The notes: a model not told the origin generated them from the sequence alone. A DNA stretch of 64,000 nucleotides from Plazaster borealis (GCA_021014325.1 CM037475.1:3317001-3381000); one strand, 5' to 3'. Positions 1-15,300 are shown, counted from the first letter of the stretch. Numbers and translations are program-made.

Positions 1-1294
1 TCCAATTGCGTCTTATCTTGCTCCTCTGCAGTTTGTTACACATTGTTTTTGTTTGTAATACTCTTGCTTGGTTTTATGACCTGGTTCTGTGACCCTTAGG
101 AGTGGGTATAGTGTTCTATAAAAACCTGTGGACATCCGCTGGCTTTTTGAAAGTTTTGATTGGAATGGTAGAAACAGTTAACTGGAATTCACAAGTTTTG
201 TTTAACTGTTTTTGAAATTATAAACCTAGGTGCACAACATAAATAATTTGAAAAGAAATATAATTATTTCCTTCTTGTAACATGAACAGCCAGTCAGTGC
301 GATTTCATAAAAGTTCTTGTGACATCCAAGGATTTTATGTTTTAGTTGGAACAATTTTCATTTGTACAACAAACCCTTCCTACCAACAGGGAAAACATAA
401 AAAGACTTGAATGAAATCAAAGTATATGGTTCAGGAGTCAATGTAACAAGGAATGTGATGATTGCAAAAAAATAAAAAATAAAAAATAAATCCCGACCTA
501 CCTCCCCTACTTTTTCTGGCCCGTTACACCAACATAACAATTTTTTTTTTAGGCCTAATCCCGGCTCATACTTCCTGCGAATGTGAATGCGAAGCGAATT
601 TGACATCACACATATGCAACAAACAATTCGCAAGAGCTGTGCTCAACTCTTGCGAAACAATCGCTGCGAAAACAGAGCTGTGACATAAAATTTGCTTCCC
701 ACGAAGCAATCCCAGGAAGTATGAACCGGGGTTTAGTCTTTGAAGGACATATATACGTAAAAGCCAAGTCCACTTTTTAGAATTTGTTTGCATAAATCAT
801 CAAAGAGATGCAATTCCTATGGGCTTCTGGTAATCAGTGGAGCCAGTTTGTGTGATGTGGGCGTGGCTTACAGTGGAATTACATCGAACTTAGAAACATT
901 ATATCATCCACTGTAGTTTTGAATGATAGGTACATGTACATACGTATAAATTATGCTAGCCTGCAATGTGATATCATGTGGTGAATGCATCTAAGGAATT
1001 TATGTTTTAGTTGGAACAATTTTCTTGTGTACAACAAACCCTTCCTACAGACAGGGAAAACATAAAAAGACTTGAATCAAATCATAAGTATATGGTTCAG
1101 GAGTCAATGTAACAATTTATTATTTTATAGAATGCTAGTTCACACATGAACACAGTTTAGTTCTGTGCACAGTTGTGCCACCATACACAACCCATGTAGT
1201 TGAATGGTTTCAAATGGTTGGTCAACTCACTGGAAAATGTCACAAGAGTAAGAGGGTTAACTTCCATATCACATTGATCTTTCATTTCTTGCAG
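1..1294. other. Upstream intron of the transporter, repeats only
   Basis: No exon recognised. A 113-bp segment at 334-447 is repeated directly at 1001-1112. Between them are a foldback element (553-735, ends with GGCTCATACTTCCTG) and a copy of the GATATCAT...GAATGATAG repeat (865-995). A tail element at 1140-1260 recurs near UTP6. Confidence 0.55.
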
Positions 1295-1412
1295 TATCTT
1301 AGCAAGCGATTCAGCCCTTTGGTTCGATCTATTGGAGCCTTGTTGTTCATTCTTCAGACTCTACTCTACTTAGCTGTGGTTCTTTATGCTCCAGCGCTAG
1401 CACTAGAAGCAG
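1295..1412 (+). CDS. Transporter exon a (first in window)
   Basis: Follows a pyrimidine-rich tract and AG, ends before GTACTA, phase 1. Encodes YLSKRFSPLV then a hydrophobic helix with LLFILQTLLYLAVVLYAPALAL, a core SLC5A helix. A foldback repeat begins within 10 bp of the donor. Confidence 0.88.
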
Positions 1413-4400
1413 GTACTAATAAGGGAATAAAAGAGTTGGTGACAAGGTCTTAAACGGCCGTTTAAAACTGGCAGCATCGTAGCTGTGTGATAAAGGACCC
1501 GAGCCGAAGCCTTTTAACACTGAGTCACCACTCTTTTATTCCCATTCACAAATACCTTTCCGTTAAAGACATCCAAAGGCCTTTAAAAGTTGAGAACAAA
1601 TCTGACAGTTTAGCCTCAGCTCGCCTCGACTCTGCATTGTATTTCTATCCATGCTGAGTGCTAAGTAGCTCCTCACGCATGTTTAGAACTTGTGCTTAAG
1701 TTTCAAATAATTGAATGCAAGTTCAAACTTGAGCAAGCCAATTGTATGACCTACCAACTTAATTGCGCAGTCATATGATAGCACCCTCTTTTGATTCAAT
1801 TTCCTCAGGCCTTGTTGAATTACTCCTCTTCGTGTTTATATCGCACGTTTAAACATGGCCACGTGATCTCCTCTTGACCAATCAGAATGAATAAAGTGTC
1901 TTGGGTTTTTATGAATATTTAATAATAGGCATCTATTAGGCGTATTTAAACCCACTGTATCCCTGTTCATTGGTACCTAAGCATTACTGAAACCATCTCA
2001 ACTCCTTAGGAGTATGCATCACCAAAGTTTAATCACTCACAACAATCACATCAACAATCTCTACCTTCACAGGTACCCATTTACACCTGGTCGATGAGAA
2101 GCAAATAGTTAAGTTTTTTGCCCAAGGAAACGAGTGTCATGACTGGGATTCAAACCTACACTCCGATTACTAAACCTCCCAGCCATTATTATTGTTTGTA
2201 TTATTATTTTTATTCAGCAATCACAACAATACAAAATGATACAACAATTCTTCCAGATGGGCTTGGAGAAACAAAAGCAAAGCAATTACCGCAATCTGTA
2301 GACCTGCTGCCCCACATCTGGTTGTAAACAAGTAGAATAAATAAAATATATAATACTTTACGTTAAAATAACAGACAAGAAAATAAACTTGCCATGACAA
2401 TAACATTAAGTCAGAAGCAGATTTTAGTTACTTTCGTTACATGAGTCGAGCAGCAATTGTAGCAATTTTAATTCTCAAAATATCCAAACAAGATTTGAAA
2501 CTATTATGGGTGATTCACAATACAGTGCGCCCTCTATAGTTTACCCTTGGAGAGGCCATTTTCCCCCAAAGGGGTCGCCTAAAACCAACAACACTCACAA
2601 CTCAGTGGTGCATGGGTAGTTGAGACCTTTAAATGGCCGACATGAATGTGAAAAACATTCACCAGCCTCACAAAAAGTACCATCTTACGCCGTGAACACA
2701 GAAAAAATAACCCTGCTGCTTTGCAAACCACAAACAAATTGAAACAATTGGGGTCATACGGCAGGTGCTGCAAGACGACTAAAATCTTTACTCATGATGC
2801 GCTGCGAAAATGGCCTCTCGTGGGCAAACTATAGAGGGCGCACTGTATTGCAAGTTGCCCATATTCAATGTAAAGTTGATTCGATTTTCATGAACCATCC
2901 TAACTATTTCCCCTGAAAATTATGTCACAAAGCTTTGCTATAAAAAATTAATTAAACGTTTCATTTCTTTTCTGTATCAAGTGACCAATTTTCCAGTGTT
3001 TGCCACCGTAATGACAACCGGAGCAATCTGTACAATTTATACTGCCTTGGTAAGTATGAACATTGCCTAATTTTTTTCGCCGAAAGATATTTTGAAAAAG
3101 GATTTTTTTCTGAGCGAATTTTGACAGATGATGCTGTTTCAAAATGACAAAAATGCAAGAACTTTCGCATATGCCGCTGACAATGAGCAAAATACATGCA
3201 CAATTGTTTGTACATGGATGATGGACGTGAGATAATGTTAGGATCCTGACAATAATTCATTTTTAGTTTTTCATTAACTACTACTAATCATTGGAAGATT
3301 TTTGTGTGTGCAATACCTTAAAGACCCTATTAGTAAGATCGAAAAACACAAATGTTCACAGATTCACACACAACTTACATGATTTAAAGTAAGTCATGGT
3401 AGAAAGGGTTCCTTAAAATATTTCTGCCTAAAATGCTATCGTTTCTGAGAAATGAGTAAAACAATAGTTTTTATCACGCGCGATATTTGGAAAAAAACAG
3501 AAAACACATAAGGTCTCTTTTCACTATTTTCTCGTGATCTCGATGACCAATTGAGCTCATACTTTCACAGGTTTGTTTGTTCATGCATATGTTGAATCAC
3601 ATAAAATGTGGACAGTGATTTTGAGCTGTTACCAAAAGTGAACAATACCTTTGAACGAAAGTTTATAACTTTCTCGGTTTCTGTAAAAAATAGCTATTTA
3701 AAATTGTAATGTTATTATTCTGGTTTACTCATAAAAAAAACACGAGGTAGGCAGCCACAAAAGAGTAGCTGAAATAAACACGTTTACACTTCCTTCACAA
3801 GAATTTAAAAAATTTACATACCAGTTGAAAAAGAGTAGAATATAATTTAAATTTTCAGGTCAAATTGACCAAAAATTGGACCTAGCATCTCTAGCAATAG
3901 ATAAACGTGATCAAAGTTTTAGGCCCTGATCACTTGTGGAGATTTATATAGAAAACTTGGAGGCAACCAACTTCACTGCCATTAAAAGGAACACATCATT
4001 GTGAAAAATAAGAAGCAACTATAAATAAACGTGACCACAATCTTAGGCGCTTGTCACTTGTGGCGATTTGAAACTGGTTGCCAATCTTTCCTCTGAAGAC
4101 GAGCAGAGTATACTGTTCGAAACGTCGAGACCATGCCGGCTCTTTTCAGAGCAAACACTCCCACAAAGGAGATTGTACACATGGTTTTTCCCGCAAGTTT
4201 ACTATTTATAGTTACTTCTTAGTATCTTACTGTAACAGAGAAGAATTATTTGAAAGTTGAAATGTGAGTATTCATTCTTCTTTGAGATTTCCAGTAACTG
4301 GTTGCCTGTAAATTGCCTGGTGTGACATGGCCCTTAAAGGGTCTGTATACGTTTGGTAATCACTCTTAAAATTAATGGCAATAAAAACTTACTTTGTTAG

Positions 4401-6292
4401 AAGTACAGTTAGCTTTCGATAGTATAAAGCATTTTTAGAAACATTTCACTTCGAAGTAATGTGGTTATGGAAAAAGATATCAGTTTTTATTCCCCAAAAT
4501 GTCAGTAACGTTTCTCAGATTGTGCATTCCAATTACGGATTCCTGTGTGGACATATTCGCTCCAGATTTTCGGCGGTATCTCAAAAACATGACCACCTTT
4601 TGAAATGAAATTTTTACAGGTTAGTTTTATGGTATATATCTACATTTATATATGATTAAAACAATCGAACGGTTCCAAAAACCAAAGGTATACTTTCCCT
4701 TTAAAGGATGTGGCTCCTTTAACTTTTATTAGGTACCTGAGAATTCGGGTTGTTGGGATTTAGAACTAAATTTTTGTTTTGTAATTTCAGGGTGGAATAA
4801 AAGCCGTCATTTGGACCGACGTATTTCAGTTCATTGTTCTCTTTGGTTCACTGGTTACCATCACCATCATGGGTATCATACAGGCAGGAGGCATGAAGTA
4901 CGTATGGGACTTCAACTACCAACGGGGACACCTTAACTTCTTTGAGTAAGTGGACATCGGTTTGAGAATGGTTTTGTTTCGTAATTATCGTAATTTAAAA
5001 AAAAAAATCTTTCTGGTGTGTTTTGTAATGTGGTCTTGCGCGCAGCACTCCAAGTCAGCAGAGTGTGGGTTCGAATCCTGGTCTGTTTGGACACTTAAAC
5101 TATAATTGCCCGCCATCATCTTCAGGAGTAAATGATATATACCTGGGATTCTTATTGTGTGTCAGTTTGATTGCCGGGGCTGCATACTCCTAAGGAGTTG
5201 AGATGGTTTCACTTTCAGGGATGCTGAAGACCAGGGCCCAATTTCATAAAGCCGTTTACCGGTTTGCAAATTTGTGTGCGTATTATAGCAGAAAAGCATG
5301 TGTAAGCAAAATTGTATTTCATAAGCGATTGAGAAGATATTACAGCATGTGTGCACGTTCACAATAAATTTGCATTGTTGCGTCACTCATCTGCTAACAG
5401 AAATGCCTATTTTTTTATTTTTTGGGGGGCGATTCATACCAGTTGAAAACACCAAACATCAACCAATCAATACGCAAGGAGATTTTCTTGTCAAAATCTT
5501 AAGTGCATAGTAGGCACTGTAAGAGAGGCTGTCTAGCTAGTGATGATACATGTAGACAGAGGTTTCATGTGAAACTTGCAAGTTGATAGCTAGGCATAGC
5601 GCAGCGATCTGTGGTCACGTTTTTTCTATTGTGTATGAAACCACAAAATTCCTCCTCTATTGTTCTCACTGAATTCACGCTCAAACACTGAACACTTCTC
5701 CACAGGCTCTCAGGAAGAATCGTTAATATAATAACATAATGTGTATTATCATCCCGTATTATGCTCCTGCAATAATGGGAAGGGGATGTGATTAAACGAT
5801 GTGGCATTCAATAGAAAGGGTTTCTTGATGACAAAGACCAATCATCATCTCAACATTGTCTGTGTGGCAACTTCCTCAATGACTGAAAGATCACCTTATG
5901 GTGGGTTGAACTTTCTTATTAGATCACTCACTGATTACACCAATTAGTGGTTTTATCTCTGGTTGAATGAGTGAAGGGGATGGATTGTACATGATGGATG
6001 TACAAAGAGTGCATCTGTACGGTGGAATACAAAAAGGAATTGTCTTTGTGGGGTTTGCGCATTAGGTGGAAAACTGAAACTTTTCAGGTCTATGAAATAA
6101 ATGTACTTTGCTGATTCTAAATGTACTTTGCTGATTCTAGAAGTCTTTACCTAAAGGAGGACCTTCAACAAAACATTTTTTTCTCTTCAACAACATGATG
6201 GAGGCATCTAGAGTATCGTCAAATAAATCTGTCACGATTTTCCGCGTTATTTCAGACAGAGTAGTAGTGTGTTTCAACAAGAAGAGTTACTC

Positions 6293-6330
<38 letters not shown>

Positions 6331-9300
6331 TATAATACATGACAAGTTGGCCAAGGTGATTCACTGGGATCTGTGTAAGAAGTAAGAAGTATGTTCCGGA
6401 GAAAGTTGTAGAGACCGACCATGTCAAGATCCTCTGGAACTTTAACATTCAGACTGATCATGTTATAGAACATAGGCGTCCGGATGTTGTAGTCTTAGAT
6501 AAGACGAAGAAGATGTGTCTTTTCATTGACATAGCTGTGCCAGGTGATACTAGGGTAGCTTCAAAGGAGATAGAAAAGATCCAAAAGTACCAAGACCTGG
6601 CCAGGGAACTTCATCAGATTTGGCAGGTGAAAGTGAAAGTAGTCCCTGTGGTGGTTGGAGCACTTGGCACCATTCCCAAAGCACTGGGGAAACATCTAGA
6701 TGAAGATGAGGGACAAATGTGAGGGTAGATTTGTTACAGAAGGTGGCGCTCTTGGGAACAGCGAGGATCCTGAGAAAGACCCTTGAGATCTAAGGCTACA
6801 GGACGTAGCCCGACTCGAGGAGTTACCGGCACAAAGGAAAATGTGATCTTTCTTTTGCATGCTGTGATAAAATGAAATAATACTATTATTAATAACACAC
6901 AATTTGTAAAGTGCCATCTATCCATGACCATACATATTCCGAGGCACTGGAAAAAACCCATTGTTTCCTCATTGATTTAAATATCTTACAAAACAAACTC
7001 CTTCTAAACATTTCCTAAAACAATTAAACTCAGAAACCCTGTACATTTGTATTCTCATATTAGGCGACTTTAGTCGACTGCACTCATACCCCCTTTTCTT
7101 TTACCGTAGGCGATCTTAATCGTCTAAGCTTTCACACAAAAAAGCAATCAAGCCTGACCACAAAGGCCATTTGTTATTTTAAAGCTGTAGTTTTGTCCAT
7201 GTTCACCCTCCATAGCCAAGCTTACAAGAGTTGGAAAGAGAAAGATCGGATCTTTCCAATAATGGTAACATAAAATAAGGTTGCTATTGTGCAATCCTTT
7301 CAAATTTAAGTGGAAAGATCCGAAATGCCGAACACCTATGCAGCGCTATCAGCAACTGTTTTGAACGTTGCTTTTTATGCTATCTAGTATCTAGTTCCAC
7401 TGTTTTTGATCTCCCTTTTTCAGGTTTTATCGCTCGACAGGTTTTTTACAATTTTACAAACCTTTGTTGTTACACTGTCGTGTGTTTTTTTAATTGAATA
7501 ATACCTTAATGGATTGATTAAATTGAAAAAGGTTTGTGTACAAAAAGTGTTTGAGAATCTAGATTGCACTTAAGAAAGTAAGGTTGAGAACCTGGCTGTT
7601 TCAAGGCCCAATTTCATAAAGCCTGTAAGCACAAAAAACTTGCTAAGCATAGAAAAATACTGCTCAGAATCAACAGGTAACCAGCTAAAATTCCATAACT
7701 TTACAGTGTTAAGACTGGTACCCCCACTCACTTTTGCTGAGCAAAGAATTTTTTTAAGAAGTATTTTCTGCTTAACAACTTTATGAAATTGGGCCCAAAT
7801 CAGTTAAATATAGGCCTCACCTTGAAGTGGCTGTCCGGGCTTGTGATGTAAGGCGATTTCTCACAATTTTATTTTTTTTAAGAATAAATGTTTAAAATAA
7901 ACCAATGTTAATTATTTATTTTGATTTGCAGCTTTTCACCCGATCCGACTCATCGATTATCTTTCTGGGGGTTAATCATCGGAGGGAATTTCAACACGCT
8001 GACCGTTTGGGCCGTCAGCCAAGTGTCTGTCCAGAGATTTCTGACTGCCAAAAACCTTAAAGAAGCCAAAAAGTAGGCATTTCATTTTTACTTGTTTTGT
8101 GTGTGTGTGGCTATTATTTTTCCCTCTACCAAAAAAGACAGAATGATTAACAAATTAGTGTCCCTGAGTATGTCATGGTCGAGTGGTGTAGTGCACTGGA
8201 CCTAAGTTCTGGTAGTTAAGTCATCGGGGTGTGGGTTCGAGTCCCTGTCATGACACTTGTATCCTTGAGCAAGATGCTTTACTATAATTGCTTCTCTTCA
8301 CCCAGTGGTATAAATAGGTACCTGCGAGGGTAGAGGTTGATATTGTGTTTTAAAAAAGCCTTCTGAGCGCTACGGCAGCTCGGGGCTGTATACTCCCCAG
8401 GGAGCTGAGAAAGATGACAGGAATGTTATTGGCCCAATGACCAGGGCACGAATGTAAAGCGCATTGATACGTTATTGTAAAATGCGCTGTACAGGAACTA
8501 CATTTTAATTCTTATAATTTTTTTCACAAATACTAAAAATCTCTTCATATGCAGGCTTTGTATATCTTTTACGGGGCAAAAACAACTAAAAAGCTTCTGT
8601 CAACTTTTTGCATATTGGTAAAGTCATGTTGCTGTCCTAACCGTTGTCGGCCTTTACTTTTATTTCAACAGGTCGGTTTGGTTCGGTCTTCCAGGCACCG
8701 TCATTGTCTTATCAATGGTGGGCCTCATCGGAATGGTCTTATTTACATATTACAACAGTAAGTCACTCGAAGGATCGTTTTGTTTACTTTGAAAGGTAGG
8801 GTCATAGATTGGTTGTTTGTCAACGTAATGCTGATTTATAAGCAAATTATAAAGAATAATACAATTAAAGTCGAATGTGAAAGTTTCTCAGATTAAAATG
8901 TTTTGGTGTGAAAACTTATCCAAACCATATTGTCGGAAATCCTTTTTTGTAATAGTTTATACCATCAACAGCTGCAGTGCTTCTCACAAAGTAAGTTTTT
9001 ATGGTAATTAATTTTCGGAGTACTTACCAATCTATGACCCTACCTTTAAAGTAAGCTGGGAATTTCTTGACATGGAATGCTGATTGTTTTCACCTCTGTC
9101 GTTCTGGTCTCTAAAATTATACCGTTTGATTTATTTGCACCTGTGTAATGTTTTCATCTTTTCCGTTTTTGTCATATTTCAGATTTTGTAACTTCATTGA
9201 ACCCTTCCCTGAATGCAACAGTAGCAAGTAAGACAATAGTTCCATGCTTTGTTTTCTTTTTTGCAATAATTATCATTGTAGCTGCATGTAGTCTGCCTAA

Positions 9301-12300
9301 TAGACCCCTTGCACAACGCGCAGCGCACTTACACGCCCCCTATCCTGTCTGCCATTTTGAGAGTCGTGGCCGAGCGGTCTAGTTCACCGGACCCAAGCTC
9401 TGGTGTTGTCAGCAGCAGAGTGTGGGTTCGATACCCGCTCATGACACTTGTGCCCTTGAGCAAGGCACTTAACCATAATTGCTTCGTAAAAAGTTGGGAA
9501 GGTAGTGCATTCTGCTTTACCAGCCAGGCTCCTAGTGGATGATACCCATGCCTACATCCTTACGGACTGTGAAGGGGGTAACCCTGTTTCAGCCCCAGGA
9601 GAAGGTGGCAACGTGCCCCTGGTGACGTTTGGGTCAACAGCCCGAAATCAGTTAAGTGTAGCACTCACGTTGAAGTGGCCGTCAGGCCTTGTGATGTTGG
9701 GCGATCTCTCATAATAAAAATTAAAATGTACACTAAAAAAAAAAGTACACTGGAAATGGTAGACGCAGCACATTGTGTGGAGTTGCGTTTCGCGTTATGT
9801 AAGTGGTCAATACACATGATTGAATATGTCAGAGTCAATACATTGGTATTCCTTAAAATTAATTAAATGTTCTCTTTCTGTTGATCTGACATATTTTAAA
9901 TTCCGCAAACCGGGGGTTTGCAAATAGTTCACATATTCTTTCGCGAGATCCTGCAATTTCCTTTCTATGTCGGAAAGAGAAGAAAAGCGCCCGCTCTCGA
10001 GAGTGCAAGAAACGCCCGTTTAACCTACTTTCAGTTATGCATAGTTACTCGCGCCACCCTTAAATTTTGGTCATGGTAATTAACCCCTTTTAGGCTTAGA
10101 CTTTTGTGTTTATTCATGGACACATATTCGAGTAAAACAGAGTTAATGTGGAGTGTGGAAATAAGTTGTGAATGTGAAAAGCAATGTGAGCTTGAGAGAG
10201 AGAGGACGTGCCTTGTGGGTTCGATTAAGGATCGAACTGAAGTGTAGGTTGCCAACCATACCCAACAGGCGAGTGGATACAGCCACCGTATAGGTATTGG
10301 GCCGGCAAAACCAAAGTAAACCGAGAGCCACTTATAGTGAAACCACGTCAGATGTTGACCAATCTCTGGCAGCCTGAAGCCAATCTCCCTCTCAATTACC
10401 GTAAGTTTATCACTTTTACGAAAGTGAAAACTAAAAATAGTTTGATAAAATGTATGATTTAGAATGTTAGGGACCAATCCTCACAATACTAAATGCTCAG
10501 AAGTAATAGAAACGTCTAAAGTTGTACGAAGTATAGTTGCGAAATTATTTATCGATGTTAATCAATAACTCAACTGTTAGATGATCTGGTTCATTTTACT
10601 TATAGTAACAGTAACAACGATAGGGATAACTCCCTCAAGAACCTAAATGTTCATATGTGATGGAACGCTAACGGAGGTTTATGAAGTTGAAACGAAATTG
10701 TTTATCATAAACGATGTATTTGAGTGATGTGCATTGGTTTTGAAAACCCTTGTATTAGATGATTTGGTTAATTTCATTTATAGATGACCATTAACCCTTG
10801 GATACGACGACCCCTTATTGACCGGATCGTAGAGACGACCACGGCAGGGACAAGGACAGTTTCAGTCGTTGGACGAGGTTCACCCTCAAGACGGAGGTCC
10901 TCAGGGGAAGGTTGAACGACCTAATGTAGTATATTGATTTAAATTATTGCGACTAAATGCTTGAAGCCAAATCGGCAGCATTCCAGCATTAAGAATATTT
11001 ATTTAGGGTATGTTTGCCTGGAGGCTTGAGAAATTCACCCAATCTTAAGAAACCGTGAATTATTATATTCTATTCTATTGTAAGTTCTGACTGTATATGA
11101 CAAATGTAATTCCAAGGAAGAAACCTACGGAATCTAACGAAAGCTTATTGATAGAGATATTTTATTGAAGCTAAACTATTCACCAGAAGTTCCTCTGTTA
11201 GTGTTGGAGTTACAACCTATATTTACTGGTATACCCAAATTAAGGAAGCCACCATATTGATCTCAAGGCAGATTAATTTGTAAATATTGTAAATACCACC
11301 CAATTGTTGAATAAGAATTCAGCTTGAATTTACTCTTGTGTCAAGTGAATATTATTTGTGTCCGTCTTATGGTAACATACGATTATTGTCAACTTAGCCT
11401 GACAGAATATTTATGCATGTTTTCAAGAACTAGACTAAGCACTCTGAAAATAAACAATACCATATATGGAAATACTTTGGTTGGTGTTTGGCTTTATGCT
11501 TCACATTTTGTTGGCTTCCTTTGCGTACCAGCTACCTTAAATCGATACACTGTACGTGTGTTATGTGCAAGCATGCAGCACCAACAACTCTTGCCAAAGT
11601 AGAACAAAAATATGTAGAAACAGTTGCACAGTGTGTACATAACTTTTACACAATAATGTGCTTGTTCAGGGGCCATTTATTCACTAGTTTACAGAGCCGG
11701 TCTTTCTATCACATGTTAATTAACACCATGTGACCAGTCTTTGATCAAAACAGGATGCATAAACTCTCCAAGGTATTTATTAACCATCATTATAGAACGT
11801 ACAGCACTGATTGCCAAAGCGTAGACTTATTTTTAGCCTTTGGGAAAGACTCTGCAAAGGGCAAAATGTGAGGCCATTAACTATTTTTGCACTTAGTCCG
11901 TGTCCGAATTGGCGTCTGCAAATACGACTACGACTGGGTCACTGTGTCATGGGTTGTCATCCTACTGACCTTAGCAACAGTCGTAGCCGTAGCTGTAGCC
12001 GCCAATTCCGATATGGCGTTTCTCTGTACACTAAAACGCACCCTTGATGCAACAGTAGTAAATAAGACAATATTTTTGTGTTATGTTTTCATTTCTTTTC
12101 TTTTTTTTCACTTGTAGTTAGACTTATTTTCTCTAAACAAAGGGTTCAAGTATTTGCATGAAGTGGCTTTTTCTCTGAAATAATTTGACATGTCTTTTCT
12201 ATGTTCGTTTCTAATTTAGCTACTGCGGCTAGGAACGGACCCGAACCACATTACACACCGAACTTCAAAAGCTCTGATCAGGTAAGTTTGAATGATCAGA

Positions 12301-15300
12301 AGAGTCAGATATTCTCAGTAAATTCATTTTTTTGCAGGAGATAGATTTGTCCTCTCCCATTATGTGGCTGAGCTCTTCTATTGTCAGCCAAGCTCCTATC
12401 AGCCATTTACTTAATAGCTCTGCTAGTTTAGACATATTTCTCTAATTGCATCCACAGTCTGTTTTTTGGTTTTGTTTTTGCGTCACCTGTTTGTCTTGTC
12501 TCCATGTTTGTAGTTTGTCTGTCTAGGCTGTCTTCTACAAGCCTTGGCTTAATCTGACAGCCTCATACTCTCTTTTATTTTGGTCTACATAGATTAACTC
12601 TTTCCCCTCCATCTTCTGTGCTTATTATTTTGCTTATCGATGTAATATTCTGTATGTTATATTTTGAGAAGAGTAAAATGAAATAGATGTTGACTTGAAT
12701 CAAATTGAAAAGGTGGTGCAAGAAGACAGAACTATAAATTGTGGCACAACTGTGTACAGAACTAATTGTGTACATATTGTCACCGACGCCACAAATAAGC
12801 ACCTACATAAATCCCAGTAAAAAGTAACAATCGGAGAAAACAGCATTTAAAGTCGAACGCTTTTTAAAATCAAGCTTTCCTGCAAAATGTCAGGGTATTT
12901 GCAACTAGTTTTCTTACAGTGGAGACTTGATGAATTGAACTTCATATATACAGTGCTTTTTACTGCTTTTCATCCTAAATTAATAAGCAATGAAGTAAGA
13001 AAGATTTATGTTAGTTCTTGGCGACGAAAATGTTCAGTTTCAGTGCAAAGTTGCAATGCCTAATTATCGTAATTAAAAAAGTAAAGCTCCGGAAGCGTTG
13101 AAACTTCATGAAATTGTTGGTCTCGGTTAACAAAAAACTGAAAACTAAAAAAAGTGGTTTTTGTACACTGTGTGCTAGTTCGTAGCGTCGGTGACGCTAT
13201 GCGTGCTGTGTAGAAGTAGAGGGCGCTGCACAGTGGTGACAGTGGCAACCACCTGGTGTGAAATTGCACTGAAGGCTACTTTTCGCACCAGGAAAAGGAA
13301 TTTCATGTACTTTGTAACACGACTAATAATAAATTGAATTGAATAGATGCATTCACCACTATGCTGCCATATTGCCGTCTGGAATAGTTCATCGATCGGG
13401 ACAGTTGATATGTTTTCTTCTTGTTTTGATTTTTACTCAGATTTTGGTGTATTTTGTGAGTATGGAGTTTGGAAAGATACCAGGCATCCAAGGCCTGTTT
13501 GTAGCTTGTCTCTTCGCTGGTACTCTCAGGTAAATGGTTTACATCCCTTACCAAAATTTCCAATTCAATTTTCCAATTTGAACCAATTGGAATTTTTCCA
13601 ATGTTGTGTTTTGGCACAAAACCAATTGGACTCAATTGGACTCAGTTGGATTCAGTTTGAAATTTTTTCCAACTGAACCCAATTGGACTTTTTCCAACTG
13701 GACCCAATCGGGTCTCAAATGGGAAATAAAGTTTCCAGTTGGAATCAATTTAGGAGGTAAAATTTCCAATGGTAGAAACAAATTCCAACTAATTCCAATT
13801 CAATTAAATCAAACCAACTGACTCCAATTGGATTTCCAATTGGTCTGAGTTGCGCTAAGTTTTTATTCCAATTGGAAATTCAGTATTCCAATATAAACCA
13901 ACTAACACCAACTCAATACCAACTCAATCCAATTCTTTCCAACTGGATATCCAATTGGAATGAATTGGTAATTTTGGTAAGGGGATCAATCTCATAGTAT
14001 GAACACCTATGCTCTCTCTGTCTCTCTCTCTCTCTAGTCGACCGAGGTCAGAATGAGGTTGAGATTTGCCCATTCATGTCTATCCCTCATTAACCCTTTG
14101 AACCCTAAATTATGTATGCGCAGTGACACCCTGACCCGAGTCATTTGCACATATTACCATATATTAGCAACTGTACCTTACTCTTATTAGTATCATTTAT
14201 TTATGCACACCGATGTGTGTAAAGCACTGTATACTCAGTACTTTCCCGAGTCCTGTGAAAAAAAATCCATGGGCATATTACTCAGGTGGGATTCGAACCC
14301 ATGACCTTTGCCATTCTAGAGCAGATGTCTTACCCACTAAATCACAGAGATTGCCCGGTAGCTAGAGGCAGTTCGAATCCTATATTTTAGCATAGGTATC
14401 GCAACAATTTAATAGATGTTAAATTTGAATCAGGGATAAAGAATATTATATTTGTTTACCCGTACACCCATTTGTGTAAAGCACTGTATACTCAGTACTT
14501 TTTCTGAGTCCTGTGAAAAAAAGGTTGTCTTACATGTACACATCAATATGGTGAATCGATAATATCATTGTCATATTCATTCTCAAAATCACTCTCACTC
14601 CAATAATCGGAATCATCCAAGTCTTCATCAATATCTTCAAATATTTGTCGAAGTGTACTGGCAGCACAGAAGCGTTTTGCCTGCATGGTTTACTTTCACA
14701 AACGGTCATCAACTTTGCTGTAACTTTTATAACAACACAAAAGCATGTAGCAGAGTGATTATTCTACCGAACCCTGCTGTAACAGCCACTCTGATTAGCT
14801 AAAGAGCCTCTTTTGTCAACCGGGTATAAAGACGTCACTCAAAAGACACTATAGTGTCATTTTGGGTTATTCCTTTTTCACGGGGAAGACACTATAGTTT
14901 CATTTTGGGTTCATACGGTTAAGTTAGGAAGATCAGTTGGAAGCACCATGTCACTGGCAACTACATCTGTATAGCTGAGCTTTTGTCTCCCAGTGCAGTC
15001 TTCAGTATTAAAGCAACAATCCTTGCTAACCTGTGACATTTTGATCAGCAAAATTCCCTCTACTGTGTGTAGTAATGTTCCACTAACTTAAATCAGCACA
15101 GTGCAATGATAGTCGGATATAATAAACTACATAGCAGGTTTACTAGATGTTAAATTTGCATCAGGGGATAAAGAATATTTGTTTGGTTTTATCCACGCAT
15201 CTATGTATCGGTAAAACCAAAACAAATATAACATAACAGGTGTTTATCAATTATCTGGCCCATGATTTGTTTCTCTGATTGATGGAGGTTCATTGACTTT

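Noticed and set aside
9362..9450. Possible tRNA-Leu gene
   Set aside because: A and B boxes are present, but the stems are damaged and a SINE body follows; the same holds at 8171, 45174 and 40505.
10031..10477. 148-codon open frame on the - strand
   Set aside because: No recognisable domain and no splice partners; it overlaps what look like degenerate repeats.
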